Shown: piece after piece, positions 13,930 to 17,955 of the stretch
How the letters are laid out: every line of letters starts with the position of its first letter
Numbering within the stretch: the stretch's first letter is position 1
From: an uncultured Comamonadaceae bacterium
GTDB lineage: Bacteria > Pseudomonadota > Gammaproteobacteria > Burkholderiales > Burkholderiaceae
Direction: 5' to 3'
Assembly: GCA_946482115.1 (NCBI GenBank)
Contig: CAMLQP010000030.1
Location: forward strand, 1-17,955
Length of the DNA stretch: 17,955 bases
Notes under the pieces: generated by a model
The model's input: only the letters and a program-made list of their open reading frames with translations
Told to the model about the DNA's origin: nothing
Database searches by the model: none
Translations under genes and position numbers: made by a program

Positions 13930-16900
13930 ATGCCTGTTACAGCCCTGCTGATCGCCCACCAGCCCGAACACCTGGCCAGCCTGCGCCGGGCCCTGGGCGA
14001 CATGGCACCGGACTGGCAGCTGCATGTGGTGGGCACGGCCCAGGCCGCGCGCGAGTGGCTGCGTGAGCGCGAGGCGGGCCTGGTGGTGGCGGTGTCCGAT
14101 CTGCCTTCGGGCAGCCTGCTCGGCCTGGGGCTGGACTGGTCGGCCTGGCCGGCGCTGATGTGCGTGCCACCCGGGCGCGAGGCCGAGGCCGCCCAGGCGC
14201 TGCGCCAGGGTTTCAGCGACTACCTGATCCTCGACCCCGCCGGCGGCTGGCTGCACACCTTCCCCGAGCAGGTGCGCGCCTTGCTGACCAAGGCCGAGAT
14301 GCAGCACAGCCTGACCGAAAGCGCGCAGCGCCTGGCCATGACGCTGGACGCGGTGGACATGGGGCTGTGGGACCGCGACCTGCGCACCGGCGAGGGATCG
14401 ATGGACGCGCACTGGGTGGCCATGCTGGGCTACGAGCCCGGCGAGCTCAACACCGACGTGCAGGCCCGCCAGGCCCTGACCCACCCCGACGACCTGCTGC
14501 GCGTGGCCCACGCCCGCCAGCTCGCCATCCAGGGCGACACCGACATCTTCGAGGTCGACTTCCGCATGCGCCACAAGGACGGCCACTGGGTGTGGATCAA
14601 CACCCGGGGCCGCGTGGTCGAGCGGGCCCCCGACGGCACCGCGCTGCGCATGATGGGCACCCACACAGACATCAGCGCGCGCAAGAACGCCGAGGTCGAG
14701 TTCGCGCGCCAGCACCGGCTGCTGCAGGCCATCAGCCGGGTGCAGAACGAGTTCATCGTCCGGCGCGACTCCCGGCAGGCCTTCGATGCGCTGCTGCACG
14801 AGCTGATCGACGTCACCGAAAGCGGCTTCGGCCTGGTCGGCGAGGTGGTGCGGGAGCCGGGCCGCGAGGTCTACCTGCTGATCCGCGCGATGACCGACAT
14901 CTCGTGGGACGACGCCTCGCGCGCGCGCTATGCCGCGATGGAAGGCGGCGGCATGGTGTTCGACAACCTGGACGGCCTGATTGGCGCCACCCTGCGCTCC
15001 GGCCAGGCGGTGATCTCGCGCGACCCCGCGAACGACCCGCGCGGCGGCGGCACGCCAGCCGGCCACCCGCCCATGCACAACTATCTGGGGCTGCCGGTCA
15101 TGGTGGACGGCCGGCTGGTCGGCCAAATTGGCCTGGCCAACGCGCCCGACGGCTACAGCGAGGCCGACGTGGCCTTCCTGGAGCCGCTGCTGAGCGCCGT
15201 GGGCCAGATGTTCCGCGCCCGCGAGCTCGACCGCGAGCGCCACCAGGCGCTGGAGGCGCTGGAAGTCACCCATGAAAGCATCGCGCAGGGCATCCTGCGC
15301 ATCGGCCCAGACGGTCGGGTCAGCAACTACAACCGCCGCGTGCTGGACCTGCTGAACCTGCCCGAAGAGCTGCTGGCCGGCCGGCCCGAATTCCATGCCC
15401 TGGTGGCCTACCAGAAGGCGCACGGCGAATTCGGCGAGCGTTTCGAGCTGGTGGACACCCAGGGGCGCGACTACGTGAGCGACATGGCGCGGCTGGACAG
15501 CAGCGACCCGCGCATGGTGCCGCCCGACACCTACTGGCGCCGCACCGCGCGCGGCACCGTGCTGGAGGTGCGCACGCGCCAGCTGCCCGACGGCGGCATG
15601 GTGCGCACCTTCGCCGACGTGACCGAATACCTCAACGCCCAGGAGAAGCTGCGCAACAGCCAGTCCGAGGTGCTGGAGGCGAGCAACCGGCTGCAGGCCG
15701 TGCTCGACGCCATTCCCGACCCCCTGTTCGAGATGAACGACGAGGGGCGCTACCTCTATATCTACTGCAACAACCCGGAGCTGCTGGCGCGGCCGCCGGC
15801 CGAGCTGCTGGGCCGGTGCTTCCACGAGGTGCTGCCGCCGGAGGCAGCCCTGGTGGTGCGCGACGCGCTGGACGAGGCCCGCCGCGACGGCCTGTCCATC
15901 GGCCGCCAGTACCGCCTGCCCCTGGGCGATACCGAGCACTGGTTCGAGCTGTCGGTGACGCGCAAGCGCCCGCTGGCCGGCGAGGCCGACCGCTACGTGA
16001 TGCTGGCGCACGACATCACCGGCCGCAAGCAGGCCGAGCGCGAGATCGAGCGGCTGGCCTTCCACGACGTGCTGACCGGGCTGCCCAACCGCCGCCTGCT
16101 GCTGGACCGGCTGGCCATGGCGTTGGCCGCGAGCACGCGGGCGCACCAACATGGTGCGTTGCTGTTCATCGACCTCGACAACTTCAAGGACCTCAACGAC
16201 ACCCTGGGCCATGACCGCGGCGACCTGCTGCTGCAGCAGGTGGCCGACCGGCTGCGCGAGGCGGTCCGCGAGACCGACACCGTGGCCCGCCTGGGCGGCG
16301 ACGAATTCGTGGTGATGCTGGAGGGCCTGGCCGCCCACGAGGCCGAGGCTGCGGTGCAGGCCGAGGCCGTGGCGCGCAAGCTGCTCTCGGTGCTGAACCA
16401 GCCCTACCGGCTGACCGACAAGCTGCACAACAGCACGCCCAGCATGGGCGTGGCGCTGTTCGGGCACGCGGGTGACACGGTGGACGAACTGCTCAAGCGT
16501 GCCGACCTGGCCATGTACCGCGCCAAGATCGAGGGCCGCAACACGCTGCGCTTCTTCGACCCCGAGATGCAGGCGGCGGTGCTGGCGCGCGCCTCGCTGG
16601 AGGCCGACCTGCGCCTGGGCCTGCAGCGCGACGAGCTGGAGCTGCACTTCCAGCCGGTGGTGGATGCGCAGGGCGCGCTGACCGGCGCCGAGGCGCTGGT
16701 GCGCTGGCGCCACCCGCAGCGCGGCATGGTGTCGCCGGCCGAGTTCATCCCGGTGGCCGAGCAGAGCGGGCTGATCATCCCGCTGGGCCAGTGGGTGCTC
16801 AGCCGCGCCTGCGAGCACCTGCTGACCTGGCGTGACGACCCGCGCCTGGCTTGCCTGAGCCTGTCGGTCAACGTCAGCGCGCGCGAGTTCCTGCACCCGG

Positions 16901-17346
16901 ACTTCGTGCGCCAGGTGGTGGATCTGCTGCAGGGCAGCGGGGTGGACCCGGCGCGCCTCAAGCTGGAGCTGACCGAGAGCATGTTCCTGCACGACACCGA
17001 CGACATCATCGAGCGCATGAACACCTTGCGCGGCCACGGCGTGCACTTCTCGCTGGACGACTTCGGCACCGGCTATTCGTCGCTGAGCTACCTCAAGCGC
17101 CTGCCGCTGGACCAGCTCAAGATCGACCAGTCTTTTGTGCGCGACGTGCTGGACGACCCGGACGACGCGGCCATCGTGCGCGCCATCCTCACGCTGGCCA
17201 AGAGCCTGGATCTGTCGGTGGTGGCCGAGGGCGTGGAAACCGAGGGGCAGCGCGATTTTCTGGCGCTGTCCGGCTGCACGGCCTTCCAGGGCTACTGGTT
17301 CGGCCGGCCCGGCCCGGACATCCGGGGCTTCCTGCCCCGGGGCTGA
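13930..17346 (+). CDS. Pseudo-receiver/PAS/GAF/PAS/PAS GGDEF-EAL cyclic-di-GMP enzyme
   Basis: A 1138-residue sensor with both cyclic-di-GMP synthesis and breakdown domains. Order: receiver-like fold about 1-125; PAS1 about 134-255 ([16 protein letters not shown]); GAF about 265-435 ([21 protein letters not shown]); PAS2 about 443-568 (PAS_7-like; [14 protein letters not shown]); PAS3 about 580-700 ([11 protein letters not shown]); GGDEF about 705-865 with intact GGDEF (789-793) and I-site RETD (780-783); EAL about 885-1138. EAL catalytic residues are all present: E921 in EALVRW, N981, E1013, D1043-D1044 in DDFGTG, K1064 in LKID, E1100 and E1103 in AEGVE, Q1120. Both halves could be active; in such hybrids one often regulates the other. 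No transmembrane segment or signal peptide. The ATG at 13930 lies inside a longer open frame, but earlier codons overlap mutS. The stop lies 1 bp from that of convergent suhB. Confidence 0.93.
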   Translation: MPVTALLIAHQPEHLASLRRALGDMAPDWQLHVVGTAQAAREWLREREAGLVVAVSDLPSGSLLGLGLDWSAWPALMCVPPGREAEAAQALRQGFSDYLILDPAGGWLHTFPEQVRALLTKAEMQHSLTESAQRLAMTLDAVDMGLWDRDLRTGEGSMDAHWVAMLGYEPGELNTDVQARQALTHPDDLLRVAHARQLAIQGDTDIFEVDFRMRHKDGHWVWINTRGRVVERAPDGTALRMMGTHTDISARKNAEVEFARQHRLLQAISRVQNEFIVRRDSRQAFDALLHELIDVTESGFGLVGEVVREPGREVYLLIRAMTDISWDDASRARYAAMEGGGMVFDNLDGLIGATLRSGQAVISRDPANDPRGGGTPAGHPPMHNYLGLPVMVDGRLVGQIGLANAPDGYSEADVAFLEPLLSAVGQMFRARELDRERHQALEALEVTHESIAQGILRIGPDGRVSNYNRRVLDLLNLPEELLAGRPEFHALVAYQKAHGEFGERFELVDTQGRDYVSDMARLDSSDPRMVPPDTYWRRTARGTVLEVRTRQLPDGGMVRTFADVTEYLNAQEKLRNSQSEVLEASNRLQAVLDAIPDPLFEMNDEGRYLYIYCNNPELLARPPAELLGRCFHEVLPPEAALVVRDALDEARRDGLSIGRQYRLPLGDTEHWFELSVTRKRPLAGEADRYVMLAHDITGRKQAEREIERLAFHDVLTGLPNRRLLLDRLAMALAASTRAHQHGALLFIDLDNFKDLNDTLGHDRGDLLLQQVADRLREAVRETDTVARLGGDEFVVMLEGLAAHEAEAAVQAEAVARKLLSVLNQPYRLTDKLHNSTPSMGVALFGHAGDTVDELLKRADLAMYRAKIEGRNTLRFFDPEMQAAVLARASLEADLRLGLQRDELELHFQPVVDAQGALTGAEALVRWRHPQRGMVSPAEFIPVAEQSGLIIPLGQWVLSRACEHLLTWRDDPRLACLSLSVNVSAREFLHPDFVRQVVDLLQGSGVDPARLKLELTESMFLHDTDDIIERMNTLRGHGVHFSLDDFGTGYSSLSYLKRLPLDQLKIDQSFVRDVLDDPDDAAIVRAILTLAKSLDLSVVAEGVETEGQRDFLALSGCTAFQGYWFGRPGPDIRGFLPRG

Positions 17347-17347
17347 C

Positions 17348-17955
17348 TCACTCGCCTTCGGGGTTGTCGGCCGCCGGCATCTGCAGCGTCTGGCGCACAC
17401 CCGCCTTGTCGCCCGCGCTGGCGAACTTGCTGTACTTGCCCATCACGCCCACCAGCTGGCCATAGATGCGCGGGTTGGCGGCCAGGCATTCCTTGTGCTC
17501 CAGGAAGTCGGCCTCGCCAGTGAAGTTGCCCACCAGGCCCCCGGCCTCGGTGACCAGCAGCGAGCCGGCCGCCACGTCCCAGGGGCTCAGGCCCATCTCG
17601 AAGAAGCCGTCGGAGAAGCCGGCCGCCACATAGGCCAGGTCCAGCGCGGCTGCGCCCGGGCGGCGCAGGCCCGCGCACAGCGGCATCACGTCGCCAAACA
17701 TGGCCAGGTAGGTCTTGAACGCGTCGCCCGGGCGGAACGGGAAGCCGGTGGAGATCAGGCAGTCGCGCAGAACGGTGCGCTTGGCCACGCGGATGCGGCG
17801 GTCGTTGAGGTAGGCGCCGCGCCCGCGCGTGGCGCAAAACAGGTCGTTGCGGGTGGGGTCGTAGATCACGGCCTGCTCGATGCGGCCCTTGACCATGAGT
17901 GCGATGCTCACGCAGTAGACCGGGAAGCCGTGGATGAAGTTGGTCGTGCCGTCCA
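17348..17955 (-). CDS. suhB: Inositol-1-monophosphatase family protein SuhB, C-terminal part (5' end outside window)
   Basis: A magnesium-dependent, lithium-sensitive-type phosphatase; in E. coli SuhB also joins the rRNA antitermination complex with NusA. The visible 201 residues start inside the metal-binding motif: the first complete codons read [14 protein letters not shown], part of the family's DPLDGTTNF. The second signature, [17 protein letters not shown], is intact, with the Asp that closes the metal site. [13 protein letters not shown] and [17 protein letters not shown] (the family's 'RxxGSAALDL' element, here with Ala in place of Ser) also fit. The C-terminal tail after GVMGKYSKF (about 25 residues, ending PAADNPEGE) is polar and probably disordered. 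The first roughly 65-70 residues lie beyond the right edge. The gene is convergent with the GGDEF-EAL gene, 1 bp between stops. Identity is firm at family level; the gene symbol is the usual one for this family in proteobacteria. Confidence 0.92.
   Translation of the reverse strand, partial: DGTTNFIHGFPVYCVSIALMVKGRIEQAVIYDPTRNDLFCATRGRGAYLNDRRIRVAKRTVLRDCLISTGFPFRPGDAFKTYLAMFGDVMPLCAGLRRPGAAALDLAYVAAGFSDGFFEMGLSPWDVAAGSLLVTEAGGLVGNFTGEADFLEHKECLAANPRIYGQLVGVMGKYSKFASAGDKAGVRQTLQMPAADNPEGE

Noticed and set aside
13930..17346. Idea that the GGDEF-EAL protein is enzymatically dead in one half
   Set aside because: GGDEF, the I-site and all expected EAL catalytic residues are present, so neither half can be called inactive from sequence.
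13273..17400. A 1375-codon open frame on the minus strand opposite the GGDEF-EAL gene
   Set aside because: Its translation is His/Gln/Ala/Val-rich with no domain, it spans mutS, the spacer and the whole GGDEF-EAL gene, and it is explained by GC-rich third-position bias on the real coding strand.
1..17955. Search for tRNA/rRNA genes, CRISPR arrays, insertion sequences, integrase or toxin-antitoxin genes, and phage genes
   Set aside because: No cloverleaf-like sequence, regularly spaced repeat, transposase-like or integrase-like protein, or terminal inverted repeats were recognised; the window reads as core chromosome.

Overview
The window is very GC-rich chromosomal DNA. Its gene content fits a betaproteobacterium, most likely Burkholderiales/Comamonadaceae: a glnS with a beta-type N-terminal insertion, MutS, an Anbu-type protease, and large PAS/GGDEF/EAL proteins. 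The taxonomic call is an inference from gene content and protein style; no rRNA or tRNA gene is present. Coding density is extreme. The largest spacer is about 130 bp, so no stretch over 300 bp lacks a gene, and I see no insertion sequence, prophage, CRISPR array or sign of recent transfer.

Layout. (1) 1-616, minus: N-terminal part of glutaminyl-tRNA synthetase, running off the left edge. It is divergent from a membrane acyltransferase-3 gene (652-1707, plus) with only 35 bp between start codons. (2) 1820-2209, plus: a small exported PXPV-repeat, His-rich protein with its own CpxR-box-like repeat upstream and an intrinsic terminator downstream. (3) 2341-7331, plus: a tight five-gene run made of a MacA-like periplasmic adaptor with an unusual LTxxQ (Spy/CpxP-like) insertion, a MacB-type ATPase, a separate MacB-type permease, a DUF1439/YceB-like lipoprotein, and undecaprenyl-diphosphatase uppP. 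(4) 13805-7332, minus: mutS, an Anbu-type proteasome homologue, an alpha/beta hydrolase and a four-PAS diguanylate cyclase. The first three overlap by 4 bp and 1 bp. (5) 13930-17346, plus: a very large sensory GGDEF-EAL protein, divergent from mutS. (6) 17348-17955, minus: the C-terminal part of suhB (inositol monophosphatase family), running off the right edge.

How it fits together. Two themes recur. One is the cell envelope: acyltransferase, PXPV protein, tripartite-type efflux system, outer-membrane lipoprotein and undecaprenyl-PP recycling. The other is cyclic-di-GMP signalling: two multi-PAS enzymes bracket the mutS-anbu-hydrolase block and share homologous sensory domains in different orders. 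Several genes (glnS, the adaptor, GGDEF-EAL, possibly the lipoprotein) have a -10-like hexamer 6-8 nt before ATG and no Shine-Dalgarno sequence, which suggests leaderless transcripts. The points most worth a second look are the adaptor carrying an embedded Spy-like helical module, the Anbu protease outside its usual gene neighbourhood and coupled to mutS, the CpxR-like box, and the recurring leaderless-promoter arrangement.
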